Below are positions 7,143 through 15,842 of a DNA stretch of 53,263 nucleotides, piece by piece. Origin of the DNA: Smithellaceae bacterium (GTDB taxonomy: Bacteria; Desulfobacterota; Syntrophia; Syntrophales; Smithellaceae); the NCBI GenBank assembly GCA_028693285.1, contig JAQUVQ010000014.1:1-53263 (forward strand), read 5' to 3'. Made by a program: the position numbers and the translations under genes. Below the pieces are notes generated by a model that worked only from the letters and a program-made list of their open reading frames with translations, was not told the DNA's origin and did not search any database. Each line of letters begins with the position of its first letter. The stretch's first letter is position 1.

Positions 7143-8684
7143 ATGATCAAGACCGTTGAGCAGTACCTGGAGAGCTTGAATGACGGCCGGGAAGTCTGGT
7201 GCCTGGGAGAAAAAGTCAAGGACGTGCGGACGCATCCGACCGTGAGCACGATTGTCCGCATGGCGGCGATGGACTATGTTCTGCCGAATCATCCCGATTT
7301 CCGGGATCTGTTTGTTACGAAAGACGCGGACGGAGAGGATATTAATTTTCTTCTCACCTCGCCGAAAACGCCGCAGGACATGCTGCGCCGGCGGGAGTGC
7401 TACATGGCCGGCATGCGAACGGGCGGCGGTGTGCTGGTGCACTGTATGGGCGCCGATGCCCTGGCCTCGTTCAGTGTTGCTGCGGAAGTCATGGACAAGA
7501 AAATGGGGACGGGCTACACGGAGCGCGTCGAGAATTACCGCCGGCATCTCCAGAAAAACGACCTGGCGCTGACCGGCGCGATCACCGACGTGAAAGGCGA
7601 CCGCAGCCTTCACCCCTCGCAGCAGAAGCAGCACAAGGATTTTTACCTGCGGATCGTCGACCGTCAGAAAGACGGCATTGTGGTGCGCGGCGCCAAGGTG
7701 CACATCAGCGCCTCGCCCTGCGCCAACGAGCTTTTGTGCCTGCCGTGCCGGACGCACGGGGAAGCGGACAAAGACTATGCGCTGGGCTTTGCGATTCCGG
7801 TCGCCGCAAAGGGCGTCAAACTCCTGGGGGTTGAGCCCAATGTCCGGTTGTACGGGGAAGAATGCGAATTCGATTACCCGACCTCGGATCATCTGCAGCC
7901 TTCGGAGTCCCTCATTGTGTTTGACGATGTGTTTGTTCCCTGGGAGCGGGTTTTCATGTGCGGCGAGTGGCAGTATTCGCAGGTGCTGGCGTATGCGTTT
8001 GCCAGCTATCATCGTCTGTTCGGCACCTGCAAGATGACGGGAACGCTGGAACTGATGACGGGCGCGGCCAGTCTCATCGCTGAATACAACGGCGTCCAGA
8101 ATATGCCGCATGTCCGCAAAAAACTGGCCTGGATGGCCTACATCACGGAAACCGTCCAGATGCTCGCCAAGCAGGCCTGTCTCGATCCCGTAACAGAGTT
8201 CGGCATGGACGTCATGATGCCCAACCGCATGGCGATCAACGCTTCAAAGTGGACCTACGCGAGCAACTTCCATACGATGTGCCAGCACATGCAAGATATC
8301 GGCGGCGGACTTACCACCACCGTTCCCGCTTTTCGGGATTGGGACAACCCGGAAATCAAACCGTTTATCGACAAGTATCTGGCGGCGAAAGACGGCGTTT
8401 CCACCGAAGAGAGGCTGCGCATATTGCGGCTGATCAAGGACGGTACGGGAAATCACTGGCAGGTCGATACGATTCACGGCGAAGGATCGATGGCGGCTCA
8501 GGAGATGTTTATCTACGGCAGCGCCAACTGGAAGAAATTCCAGGCGGCGGCAAAGCGGGCAGCGCACATGGACGGCTGGCAGGACGATACCACGTACGGC
8601 AAGCTGCCCCTGATGGATCAGTGCGTTCAAATGCCCCCGATCGACGAAACCTATAAAAGCTTCGCGCCGACGGCGAAAAAGTGA
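7143..8684 (+). CDS. 4-hydroxybutyryl-CoA dehydratase-like / HpaB-superfamily flavoprotein
   Basis: The protein has 513 residues and is co-linear with 4-hydroxybutyryl-CoA dehydratase (AbfD, about 490 residues): MIKTVEQYLESLNDGREVWC at the start, TDVKGDRSLHPSQQ, DGIVVRGAKVH, SLIVFDDVFVPWERVF, then the HGEGS motif near the end. AbfD dehydrates 4-hydroxybutyryl-CoA to crotonyl-CoA with FAD and a [4Fe-4S] cluster held by C99, C103, H292 and C299. Here C101, H290 and C296 match three of these, but the fourth position is V97. The catalytic Tyr between the His and Cys ligands reads as F293, and the His-to-Cys spacing is one residue shorter. Function as a dehydratase is therefore doubtful; a related acyl-CoA or aromatic flavoenzyme is equally possible. 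Confidence 0.75.
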   Translation: MIKTVEQYLESLNDGREVWCLGEKVKDVRTHPTVSTIVRMAAMDYVLPNHPDFRDLFVTKDADGEDINFLLTSPKTPQDMLRRRECYMAGMRTGGGVLVHCMGADALASFSVAAEVMDKKMGTGYTERVENYRRHLQKNDLALTGAITDVKGDRSLHPSQQKQHKDFYLRIVDRQKDGIVVRGAKVHISASPCANELLCLPCRTHGEADKDYALGFAIPVAAKGVKLLGVEPNVRLYGEECEFDYPTSDHLQPSESLIVFDDVFVPWERVFMCGEWQYSQVLAYAFASYHRLFGTCKMTGTLELMTGAASLIAEYNGVQNMPHVRKKLAWMAYITETVQMLAKQACLDPVTEFGMDVMMPNRMAINASKWTYASNFHTMCQHMQDIGGGLTTTVPAFRDWDNPEIKPFIDKYLAAKDGVSTEERLRILRLIKDGTGNHWQVDTIHGEGSMAAQEMFIYGSANWKKFQAAAKRAAHMDGWQDDTTYGKLPLMDQCVQMPPIDETYKSFAPTAKK

Positions 8685-8832
8685 AGAATACGGTTTTTCA
8701 ATCCATCAAAAGCGGCTGTTTTCCCGAACAAGATGCTATCCGTTTTGATCCATTGAACCGTGGGACATTCAACGCGCATCCCCGGGAAGCGGATGAAGCT
8801 CTCTTTCTTGATTGGCCTGTGTGAAGAAGGGC

Positions 8833-8859
8833 AAAAAACCCGCTACTCCTGGCGGGTTT
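8833..8859 (-). terminator. Intrinsic terminator downstream of tRNA-Arg
   Basis: Arms AAACCCGC (8836-8843) and GCGGGTTT (8852-8859) form an 8-bp stem with an 8-base loop. On the minus strand the stem is followed by a run of T (8838-8833), right for ending the tRNA transcript. A weaker effect on the plus strand, after the AbfD-like gene, is possible. Confidence 0.75.
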
Positions 8860-8893
8860 CGTGCACTTTCTTGGATTGTATCGGATGATGGCT

Positions 8894-8970
8894 TGGTGGG
8901 CAATGAGAGATTCGAACTCTCGGCCTATGGCTTCGGAGGCCAGCGCTCTATCCAGCTGAGCTAATTGCCC
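8894..8970 (-). tRNA. tRNA-Arg (anticodon CCG)
   Basis: On the minus strand the acceptor arm GGGCAAT pairs with ATTGCCC, followed by discriminator A and an encoded CCA. The D arm reads GCTCAGCTGGATAGAGC, the anticodon stem and loop CTGGC-CTCCGAA-GCCAT gives anticodon CCG (codon CGG), and the T arm is GAGAG-TTCGAAT-CTCTC. One C-T mismatch sits at the outer end of the anticodon stem. Length is 77 with CCA. Confidence 0.95.
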
Positions 8971-9048
8971 ACGCGGGTGCTTCTACACTATCCCCTCGGA
9001 ATCTTCAACGGTTAAATTCCTTTTCCTGAAAACGAGGGGAGAAGACTG

Positions 9049-10608
9049 TCAGGGAGCGCCGGGCGATCCCGCACCGCCTTGTTTTGCGGATGTATGGTCT
9101 TTCCCCAGATAGTAATTGATCCAGGAGGAGGTTTGATAAAGGTCCCAGTTGCAGGGCGGCACGATGTTCCCGGCCAGACGCGATTCCTCCCCGTGTTTTT
9201 TCAACCGGGCGTAAGCCCGGACGTAGATGCACAGCCTCTTTTGGGGATAGACCTCGCACCATCCCTGAAAACTTCCGCCGCAGGGGCCGTTGCGCTGATT
9301 TTTCGGGCATTGCGACATGGGGCACAGATAGGCCGCGTCGGGAAGGGCGCAGTCGCCGCAGTCGCGGCAGTCAAACAGGACGACCTTGGTTAAATGTTCC
9401 AGCTTGTGAAAAATCCCCTCCAGCCTGGTTCCCTGCACGGTCCGGCACAGCGCCTTCATCGCGCCGTAGAGGTTTTTTCCGGGTTCATACATCAGCCGGT
9501 GAAAAAAGCGGGAAAATCCGTACATCCACCCGACTTTCGCATCCGGCGGGCGGCACTGCCGATCGGTGGGGGTGTCCCGGTTCAGTCCGGTTGCCGGATC
9601 GGCTTCAAAGAAGTAAAACCCGTTGTCAATGGGATAATGAAAATACCGGACCAGATTGGTCCACTGCGGAACAAGCGCTTCTCCCTGCCGAATGATCTCT
9701 TCCACCTGTTCGTATCGAATGTTGTGGCCGCCGATGTGAACGCCGCTGTAGCCCATTCCCTTCAGAATGGCGTACATTCTTGCCGCGCGAAGGATTCTTG
9801 CGCCTTCCCCCTTGTCCGGGTCGCTTCGCTCTCTATCGATGTCCGCAAGCAGTTGATCCGTGACGACGGATCCCGGCAGGTCATTGCGGTTCATCATTTT
9901 CGCCGCGCCGAAGGGAAGGATGTAAATGTTTCCCACCAGGGGGATCTGCGGATAATTCTGCTTTATGAAGAGGAGCGCTTCATGGAATTTCCGTGCGTCG
10001 TATCCCAGTTGCGTGACGATGAACTTTGCGCCGGCGTCGATTTTCTTTTTCAGCTTGTCGTATTGCCCCACCTGCTCGGATTCTGTCGCCTTGAAGGGGG
10101 AGACGACCGCGCCCGGAAAAAAATCGGAAGGCTGATGGGTGACGGCTCCTTTGATGCCGGGATAGGCAAGCCCCCGGTTCATATTCGAGATCAATTGCAG
10201 CGTATGAATGGGATCCAGGTCGAAAACCGGCGCGGGCCTTCCCTGAAAACCGGACACGGGATAATCGCCGCTCATGACGAGGAGATTCCGGACGCCTGCG
10301 CGATCCAGCGCGTAAAGCTGGCTTTCAGACTGGTTGCGGTTTTTGTCCTTGCCGGTAAAATGGACGAGGGGTTCGATGCCCAGCCGGAGGATTTCGGCGC
10401 CCATGAAGTCGGCGGACATGGCCGGGGTTCCGCCCGGATTGTCCGTGAGCGTGAGCGCGCAGACCTTGTCTCCCCCGGCTGCCTGCCTTGCCTGGGCCAG
10501 GCACTTTTCCTGCGCGGCCTCTTTCGCTCCTCTGCCCGGCACCAGTTCCCAGGTCACGGGGAATTTGGAGGGATTCAGCAGGGCCTCTTTGAACCGGTTT
10601 TCCGGCAT
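9049..10608 (-). CDS. Methylenetetrahydrofolate reductase fused to MTHFR C-terminal (MetV-like) domain
   Basis: The protein has 519 residues, starting at an ATG with GAGGA six bases upstream. The first 300 residues are a MetF-type barrel: PVTWELVPGRG, ALTLTDNPGGTPAMS, EPLVHFTGKDKNR, LVMSGDYPV, KFIVTQLGYD and PLVGNIYILP are typical of the 5,10-methylene-THF reductase family. The C-terminal 120 residues form the cysteine-rich MTHFR_C domain (CRDCGDCALPDAAYLCP, then CPKNQRNGPCGG). In acetogens and syntrophs the two parts are often separate proteins (MetF and MetV) of an electron-bifurcating or ferredoxin-linked reductase in the Wood-Ljungdahl pathway; here one chain carries both. A role in methyl-branch one-carbon metabolism is inferred. 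It is transcribed divergently from the amidase gene. Confidence 0.85.
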   Translation of the reverse strand: MPENRFKEALLNPSKFPVTWELVPGRGAKEAAQEKCLAQARQAAGGDKVCALTLTDNPGGTPAMSADFMGAEILRLGIEPLVHFTGKDKNRNQSESQLYALDRAGVRNLLVMSGDYPVSGFQGRPAPVFDLDPIHTLQLISNMNRGLAYPGIKGAVTHQPSDFFPGAVVSPFKATESEQVGQYDKLKKKIDAGAKFIVTQLGYDARKFHEALLFIKQNYPQIPLVGNIYILPFGAAKMMNRNDLPGSVVTDQLLADIDRERSDPDKGEGARILRAARMYAILKGMGYSGVHIGGHNIRYEQVEEIIRQGEALVPQWTNLVRYFHYPIDNGFYFFEADPATGLNRDTPTDRQCRPPDAKVGWMYGFSRFFHRLMYEPGKNLYGAMKALCRTVQGTRLEGIFHKLEHLTKVVLFDCRDCGDCALPDAAYLCPMSQCPKNQRNGPCGGSFQGWCEVYPQKRLCIYVRAYARLKKHGEESRLAGNIVPPCNWDLYQTSSWINYYLGKDHTSAKQGGAGSPGAP

Positions 10609-10847
10609 GCTTTTCCTCAAGAATGGATTCGCTGTTTTTGCGCGCTGAAAATCGCATTTACGAAAAAGCTTGTCAACTGTTTTTAGCGCTTGAAGACAAC
10701 CTTTCCTTGCAGTTGCCCCTGAAATTTGTTACTCAAATCGGCATGAATCCGGCAACGAGCGCATTTTCCGCCGCCCGCGGCGGGATGGACGGGCGGCACT
10801 CCATTTCCATCGGCTCCCCGCGAACCGCGCGGGAGAGTTCCGTCCTT

Positions 10848-12575
10848 GTGTGTCTTAGGGCCTGGCGGCTCTGGTGCTGCCTGGCCTTTTTCCTGCCGGC
10901 ATTTTTCCCCGCTCCGGGGTATTCGCTAACGGAGATATCCAATGTGAGGCATTGGGCGGCGCCCGATCAGACGCGCATTGTTTTCGATCTCAGCGACGAA
11001 CCCGCATACCGGTTTGAGATTCAGCAGGACAGGATCATCCTGGAATTCTCCGACGCCTCCTTTTCTCCCTCTCTGCCGTCTGAAAAAATCGTCCGAAAGC
11101 CGGGCGTCGCCAAAATTCTTTTTATACGCGGGGAGGATCAGCTCTGCACGGTTCAGATTCATCTGAAAGATCATTTGCGCGCGGAAGTTTTCCCGCTGAA
11201 GAAGTTCATGGACAAGCCGGACCGCGTCGTGGTGGATGTTTTTCTGGCGGAGGCTGAAAAAGCTCCTGCCGTTGTGAAACGCAAGGCCGTCTCGGCCCCC
11301 AGGCGGGTCATCGTGATCGATCCCGGCCACGGCGGAGAAGATCCCGGCGCCATCGGCAAAAACGGGACGTACGAAAAGCATGTTGTGCTGGCCATCAGCC
11401 GGGAGATCAAGAAAACCATCGACAAGATGCCCGGGTATCGGGCGGTCCTGACCCGCGACGGAGATTATTACGTATCCTTCAGCAAGCGCCTCGGCGTGGC
11501 GCGCAAGCACCAGGCAAGCCTCTTTATCAGTGTCCACGCGGATGCAGCCCGCAACCGTGAGGCCCAGGGCAGCTCCGTTTATTGTCTGTCCACGGGAGCG
11601 GCCAGCAACGAAGCCGCCAAATTGCTGGCCCGGAATGAAAACCTCTCCGACATCATCGGCGGCGTGCCCGGGGGCGAAGGCAACAATCAATCCGACGAAA
11701 TCATCCTGAACATGTTTCAAACCAACACCATCAACCTGTCCAAGACCTACGCGGCCGATCTGCTGGACCAAATCGGCCGCGTACAGATGCTGAAATATCC
11801 CACGTTTCACGAGGCGCCCTTCCGTGTGCTGAAGCTGCCGGATACCCCCGCCGTGCTTCTGGAAACCGCCTACCTTTCCAATCCGCAGGAAGAGAAGCTG
11901 TTCAAAACGCAATCCTTCAGGAAAAACATCGCCAGGGCGGTGGCTTCGTCCGTTGACCGCTATTTTGCCGGATCGAATGCGGTTGCCGAGAGTGGCGGCG
12001 AAGACGCGGGGGAAAGCCGGGATGCAAAGCAGCCCAAGAAGGCCGCCGGGGCGGCGGGCGCCGAAGGCAGGATGAAAACGGCCGCGTACACGGTCGTGCG
12101 GGGCGACACGATGCAGAAGATTGCGCAGAAGCACGAGACCGACCTCGCCGCCCTTTTGACACTGAACAATATGAAGATCCACGATCCTCTTTTTGCCGGG
12201 CGGAAAATCCGCGTTCCGGCCGCCGGGGCGGCGGGCGCCGAAGGCAGGATGAAAACGGCCGCGTACACGGTTGTGCGGGGGGACACGCTGCAGAAGATTG
12301 CGCAAAAGCACGAGACCGACCTTGCCGCCCTTTTGACACTGAACAACATGAAGATCCACGATCCTCTTTTTGCCGGGCGGAAAATCCGCGTTCCGGCCGC
12401 CGGGGCGCAAACGGACGGCAAAAGACGCCTGAAAAAATACACAGTCCAAAAAGGCGACACGCTGTTTTCGCTGGCGAAGAGCCGTTCCACGACCATGGAA
12501 GAATTGCGGCGCATCAATCAGATGACGGACGCCGATGTGTTGCGGGTGGGGCAGAGCATTCGGCTGCCGGAGTAA
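10848..12575 (+). CDS. amiC: N-acetylmuramoyl-L-alanine amidase with AMIN and three LysM domains
   Basis: The enzyme cleaves the amide bond between MurNAc and the peptide stem in the periplasm. The GTG start (GGGAGAG ten bases upstream) gives an immediate signal peptide, MCLRAWRLWCCLAFFLPAFF; the frame stays open to an ATG at 10623, and ATGs at 10743 and 10785 are alternatives, so the start is uncertain. An AMIN domain (roughly residues 27-130) follows. Then comes an Amidase_3 catalytic domain with zinc ligands in VIDPGHGGEDPGA, GTYEKH, SVHAD and the general base Glu in LLETAYLSN. Three C-terminal LysM motifs (YTVVRGDTMQKIAQKH, its near copy, and YTVQKGDTLFSLAK) bind peptidoglycan. The first two LysM units are a 177-base tandem duplication. 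Confidence 0.88.
   Translation: MCLRAWRLWCCLAFFLPAFFPAPGYSLTEISNVRHWAAPDQTRIVFDLSDEPAYRFEIQQDRIILEFSDASFSPSLPSEKIVRKPGVAKILFIRGEDQLCTVQIHLKDHLRAEVFPLKKFMDKPDRVVVDVFLAEAEKAPAVVKRKAVSAPRRVIVIDPGHGGEDPGAIGKNGTYEKHVVLAISREIKKTIDKMPGYRAVLTRDGDYYVSFSKRLGVARKHQASLFISVHADAARNREAQGSSVYCLSTGAASNEAAKLLARNENLSDIIGGVPGGEGNNQSDEIILNMFQTNTINLSKTYAADLLDQIGRVQMLKYPTFHEAPFRVLKLPDTPAVLLETAYLSNPQEEKLFKTQSFRKNIARAVASSVDRYFAGSNAVAESGGEDAGESRDAKQPKKAAGAAGAEGRMKTAAYTVVRGDTMQKIAQKHETDLAALLTLNNMKIHDPLFAGRKIRVPAAGAAGAEGRMKTAAYTVVRGDTLQKIAQKHETDLAALLTLNNMKIHDPLFAGRKIRVPAAGAQTDGKRRLKKYTVQKGDTLFSLAKSRSTTMEELRRINQMTDADVLRVGQSIRLPE
12041..12394 (+). repeat. Two tandem 177-bp copies encoding a LysM unit
   Basis: Copy 1 is 12041-12217 and copy 2 is 12218-12394; a partial third begins at 12395 with the shared GGCCGCCGGGGCG. 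The copies differ at only a few mostly synonymous positions (for example GTCGTGCGG against GTTGTGCGG, and ATG against CTG in one codon). The period is 59 codons, so the reading frame is kept. The close identity points to a recent duplication. Confidence 0.9.
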
Positions 12576-12604
12576 GACAACCAGATATTTGAAAGGAGGC
12601 TTTC

Positions 12605-13258
12605 ATGACGGCAGCAACCCAACAGGCTCTAAGCGGTCTTCGCGACCTTTCCACTATTCAATGGTATGTGATTCCGCTTCTGGCGATTGTGATTTACATT
12701 TACGCCCGGGAAATCAGGGAAGCCAGGAAAACGGCGGACTGGAACGCCGTTCTGGCCGGTTTGACCATCTTTGGCGTCGATTTCTTCAACGAGACCTGGA
12801 ACGGCTGGGTCCTTCATTTCACGGGCCGGTCCGCTTTCTGGACCACGCCCGGCGAAACGGCGCTGCGCACAATGGTCGGCTGGAACATTGAAATCATGTT
12901 CATGTTTCTGCTGGTGGGCATCATCTTCTACAATACCCTGTCGGAGAGCAAAAAAGAGAAAATTCTGGGAATGCCGGAAAAATGGTTCTGGGCGATCGGC
13001 TACAGCGTTTTCTGCGTCTTCGTTGAATGCCTGCTGAACATCGGCGGACACCTGGTCTGGGAGTATCCTTTCTGGTATCTCTCGTTTCAGGGGGTGTGGC
13101 TGATTTTTCTCATCGGCTATTTCCACTTTTTCTGTTTTGCCATTCTGGTCATCAGCCTCAAAACCATGAAGGCCAAACTGGCAACGGTGGGCATCATTTA
13201 CGCCGTGCCCGTAATCATGAACGTGCTGGCCTTCGGCTTCTGGGGCTGGAATTATTGA
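12605..13258 (+). CDS. Polytopic membrane protein of unknown function
   Basis: The protein has 217 residues with GAAAGGAGG before the ATG. I do not recognise the family. About six hydrophobic segments can be seen (near residues 20-36, 49-62, 92-110, 126-150, 158-182 and 193-212). Conserved-looking features are DFFNETWNGW between the second and third segments, ECLLNIGGHLVWEYPFW in the middle and YFHFFCF later, all rich in His, Trp and acidic residues that could bind a metal or cofactor in the membrane. Its stop lies only about 40 bases before the likely start of the zinc-binding lipoprotein, with an out-of-signal ATG overlapping the stop as TGATG, so it is probably co-transcribed with the ZnuABC-type importer. 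Confidence 0.7.
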   Translation: MTAATQQALSGLRDLSTIQWYVIPLLAIVIYIYAREIREARKTADWNAVLAGLTIFGVDFFNETWNGWVLHFTGRSAFWTTPGETALRTMVGWNIEIMFMFLLVGIIFYNTLSESKKEKILGMPEKWFWAIGYSVFCVFVECLLNIGGHLVWEYPFWYLSFQGVWLIFLIGYFHFFCFAILVISLKTMKAKLATVGIIYAVPVIMNVLAFGFWGWNY

Positions 13259-13299
13259 TGCCGGCGAGCCTTCAGGCCGCCCGGCTGCGGAGTAGGCGA

Positions 13300-14274
13300 A
13301 TGCGCCTGTGTGCAAAAAAAATGCGTTTGATGTTGTTCATCGGACTGGTGTTTTTCCTGTCCTGCGCGCCGGCCGAAGAACCGGCAGCGAAGGACGGCCG
13401 GCTGACCGTGATCGCCACGATTTTTCCCCTGTACGACTTTGCCCGCAATGTCGGCGGGGATAAGGTGGCGGTATCCATGCTGCTGCCGCCCGGCTCGGAC
13501 GCCCATCACTACGAATTAAAGCCCAGAGACATCGTTCGGGTCAGCAAGGCGGACATTTTTCTGTTTACCAGCTTTGAACTGGAGCAGTGGGCCTATAAGA
13601 TCATCAACGCCGCCGCCGAGAAAACAAACATGCTGGCGGTTGAAACCGGCCGGGGCGCGTTTCTGCTGCCCCTGCCGGAGTCGCCGGATCATGACCACGG
13701 CGCCGGGGCGGCCGGGGGGATCGACGAAGCGGAGTACGCGTCGCGATACGATCCGCACATCTGGCTGGACGCCGCCAACGCGCAGAAAATGATCGACAAC
13801 ATCGCGGCGGCTTTCATCACCCGGGACCCGAAAAACAGCGAGACCTATCGGAAAAATGCCGAAGGCTACAAACGCCGGCTGATGGACCTGGATGAAAAAT
13901 ATCGCGAGGGGCTTTCCGCGTGCAGCACCAGAACCCTTTTGCATGCGGGGCACTGGGCTTTCGCGTATCTGGCCAACCGGTACCGGCTTCACTACCGGTC
14001 GGCGTCCAACAGTTCCGCGGACGCGGAGCCTTCCCCTCAGCAGATCTTGTCGCTGATGGAACAGATCAGGAAAGAGAAGCTGCGCTATATTTTTTACGAA
14101 GACTTCACGGCGCCGAAGCTCGCGGCGGTGATGGCTGACGAAACGGGCGTGGGTCTGCTCAAGCTCAACAACGGACACGATGTCGGCAGGAAAGACTTTC
14201 AGTCCGGCGAAACGTATCTGACGCTTATGGAAAAAAATCTGGCTCATCTCAGAGAAGGTTTGCGATGCCGGTAA
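13300..14274 (+). CDS. znuA: Zinc/manganese ABC transporter substrate-binding lipoprotein (ZnuA/TroA type)
   Basis: The ATG at 13300 has GGAG eight bases upstream; an in-frame ATG at 13258 overlaps the previous stop and is an alternative. The signal peptide ends in lipobox FFLSC, so the protein is membrane-anchored. TroA-family metal ligands are visible: the His in GSDAHHYELKP, DPHIWLDAANA, LLHAGHWAFAYL, and an acidic residue in the C-terminal lobe (FYEDFTAPKLA region). A short acidic/His loop (PDHDHGAG) before the second ligand suggests zinc, but manganese is not excluded. It captures metal outside the inner membrane and passes it to the permease encoded downstream. The 3' end overlaps znuC by 10 bases. 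Confidence 0.9.
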   Translation: MRLCAKKMRLMLFIGLVFFLSCAPAEEPAAKDGRLTVIATIFPLYDFARNVGGDKVAVSMLLPPGSDAHHYELKPRDIVRVSKADIFLFTSFELEQWAYKIINAAAEKTNMLAVETGRGAFLLPLPESPDHDHGAGAAGGIDEAEYASRYDPHIWLDAANAQKMIDNIAAAFITRDPKNSETYRKNAEGYKRRLMDLDEKYREGLSACSTRTLLHAGHWAFAYLANRYRLHYRSASNSSADAEPSPQQILSLMEQIRKEKLRYIFYEDFTAPKLAAVMADETGVGLLKLNNGHDVGRKDFQSGETYLTLMEKNLAHLREGLRCR

Positions 14275-15002
14275 TTCGCGTAGAAGATTTGACCTACCGC
14301 TACAACGGGGCGGAAGTGCTGAGCGGGATCCATTTTACCGTGGAAAGGGGCGTCTATCTGGCCATCGTGGGTCCCAACGGATCGGGGAAAACCACGCTCG
14401 TCAAAAATATTCTGGGGATCCTGAAGCCGCAGCAGGGAAGGGTGGATCTGTTCGGCACAAGGATCGAGGATTTCAACCAATGGGAAAAAATCGGCTATCT
14501 GCCCCAGCGGCTCAGCGGTTTGAATACACACTTTCCCGGCACGGTGACGGAAGTCGTGCAGATGGGCCTGCCGAAAAAAGACCCGGGTCTGCTGTCGCGC
14601 ACACTGGACGCGATGGCGATCGGCCACCTGGCCCGGCGTTTGATCGGCGAGCTGTCCTATGGCGAACAGCAGCGGGCCATGCTGGCGCGGGCGCTGATCC
14701 GGCGGCCGCAGTTGCTGATCTTTGACGAACCGACCACCGCGCTGGACCCCGAAACCCGGGGCATTTTCTACGGGCTGACCCAGGAGCTGAGCCGGAAAGA
14801 AGGCGCAACGGTGGTGCTGGTGACCCATGACAGCGGCGTGGTCGGTCAATACGCTCAGCATCTGCTGTATCTGGACAAGAAATTGATCTTTTCCGGAACA
14901 TTCCGGGACTTCTGCGCTTCGGTGGACATGGAGGGATTTTTCGGCCCGGCCAGTCAGCACATCATCTGCCACCAGCATGATTTGAAGGGGAGCGGCCGCT
15001 GA
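14265..15002 (+). CDS. znuC: Zinc/manganese ABC transporter ATP-binding protein
   Basis: The protein has 245 residues. It carries Walker A (GPNGSGKTTL, near residue 38), the Q-loop LPQRLSG, the signature LSYGEQQR near residue 128 and Walker B LLIFDEPT near residue 151, with the switch His in LVTHD. It energises metal import through the ZnuB-type channel. The ATG lies inside the end of znuA, and its own TGA overlaps the ATG of the permease gene (ATGA arrangement), so the three are translationally coupled. Confidence 0.93.
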   Translation: MPVIRVEDLTYRYNGAEVLSGIHFTVERGVYLAIVGPNGSGKTTLVKNILGILKPQQGRVDLFGTRIEDFNQWEKIGYLPQRLSGLNTHFPGTVTEVVQMGLPKKDPGLLSRTLDAMAIGHLARRLIGELSYGEQQRAMLARALIRRPQLLIFDEPTTALDPETRGIFYGLTQELSRKEGATVVLVTHDSGVVGQYAQHLLYLDKKLIFSGTFRDFCASVDMEGFFGPASQHIICHQHDLKGSGR

Positions 15003-15832
15003 TGGATCTGCTCGATGTTTTCACGTATGGATTCGTTCAGCGGGCGATGCTTGCCGGTTCCCTGATTGCCGCGGTTTCGGCGCTGCTGGGCCTGTTTCTC
15101 GTTCTGAGGCGCTTCTCCCTGATCGGGGACGGCCTGGCGCATACCACCTTCGGCAGCGTGGCGGTCGTGCTGCTCGTCGGCATCAGCCCGTTTTACGTTA
15201 CGCTGGCGGCTCTGCCGCTGGTGATGATTTCCTCGCTCGCCATCTACCGGCTGACCCAATCGAGAAAGATTCATGCCGATGCCGCCATCGGCATCGTTTC
15301 TTCCCTGGGAATCGCGGCGGGCATCATTCTGTCCAGCCTTTCGGGCGGCTTCAACGTGGATTTGTTCAGTTATCTTTTTGGAAATATTCTGACCGTGAAC
15401 CAGACCGAACTGTTGCTTTCCGTGATCGTCTTTGCCCTTGTCGCGGCGGCGGTTGTTTATTGCTACGAAGATCTGTTCGCGGTGACCTTTGACCAGGAGC
15501 TTGCCCGCACCATGGGCGTTCAAACCGGCAGGATCAACTTCGTTCTTTTTCTTCTGACGGCCGTATCCGCGGTTCTGGCCATGAAAGTTGCCGGGATCAT
15601 GCTGGTTTCGGCGCTCTTGATTCTGCCCGCTCTCACCGCGCTGCAGCTCTCGGTCAGTTTCCGAAAGACGATGATGTCCGCCGTGGGGTTTGCGGTCGGG
15701 GCGGTGCTCCTGGGAATTGTGTTTGCCTTTGTCCTGAATTTGCCGGCAGGCGCCATGATTGTCCTGTTCAATATCGTTTTTCTTCTGCTGGTTGCCGGTG
15801 TCCGGAAATTTTGCGCCGGGCGCAAGGCATGA
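15002..15832 (+). CDS. znuB: Zinc/manganese ABC transporter permease (ABC-3 family)
   Basis: The protein has 276 residues of mostly hydrophobic sequence with about eight membrane segments. The family signature is seen in FLVLRRFSLIGDGLAHTTFG (residues about 35-54), followed by the conserved ADAAIGIVSSLGIAAG and AVSAVLAMKVAGIMLVSALL stretches. It forms the inner-membrane channel for the metal delivered by ZnuA. The start codon overlaps the stop of the ATPase gene. No Zur-type operator was recognised upstream of this cluster. Confidence 0.92.
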   Translation: MDLLDVFTYGFVQRAMLAGSLIAAVSALLGLFLVLRRFSLIGDGLAHTTFGSVAVVLLVGISPFYVTLAALPLVMISSLAIYRLTQSRKIHADAAIGIVSSLGIAAGIILSSLSGGFNVDLFSYLFGNILTVNQTELLLSVIVFALVAAAVVYCYEDLFAVTFDQELARTMGVQTGRINFVLFLLTAVSAVLAMKVAGIMLVSALLILPALTALQLSVSFRKTMMSAVGFAVGAVLLGIVFAFVLNLPAGAMIVLFNIVFLLLVAGVRKFCAGRKA

Positions 15833-15842
15833 TCCCGCTCCG

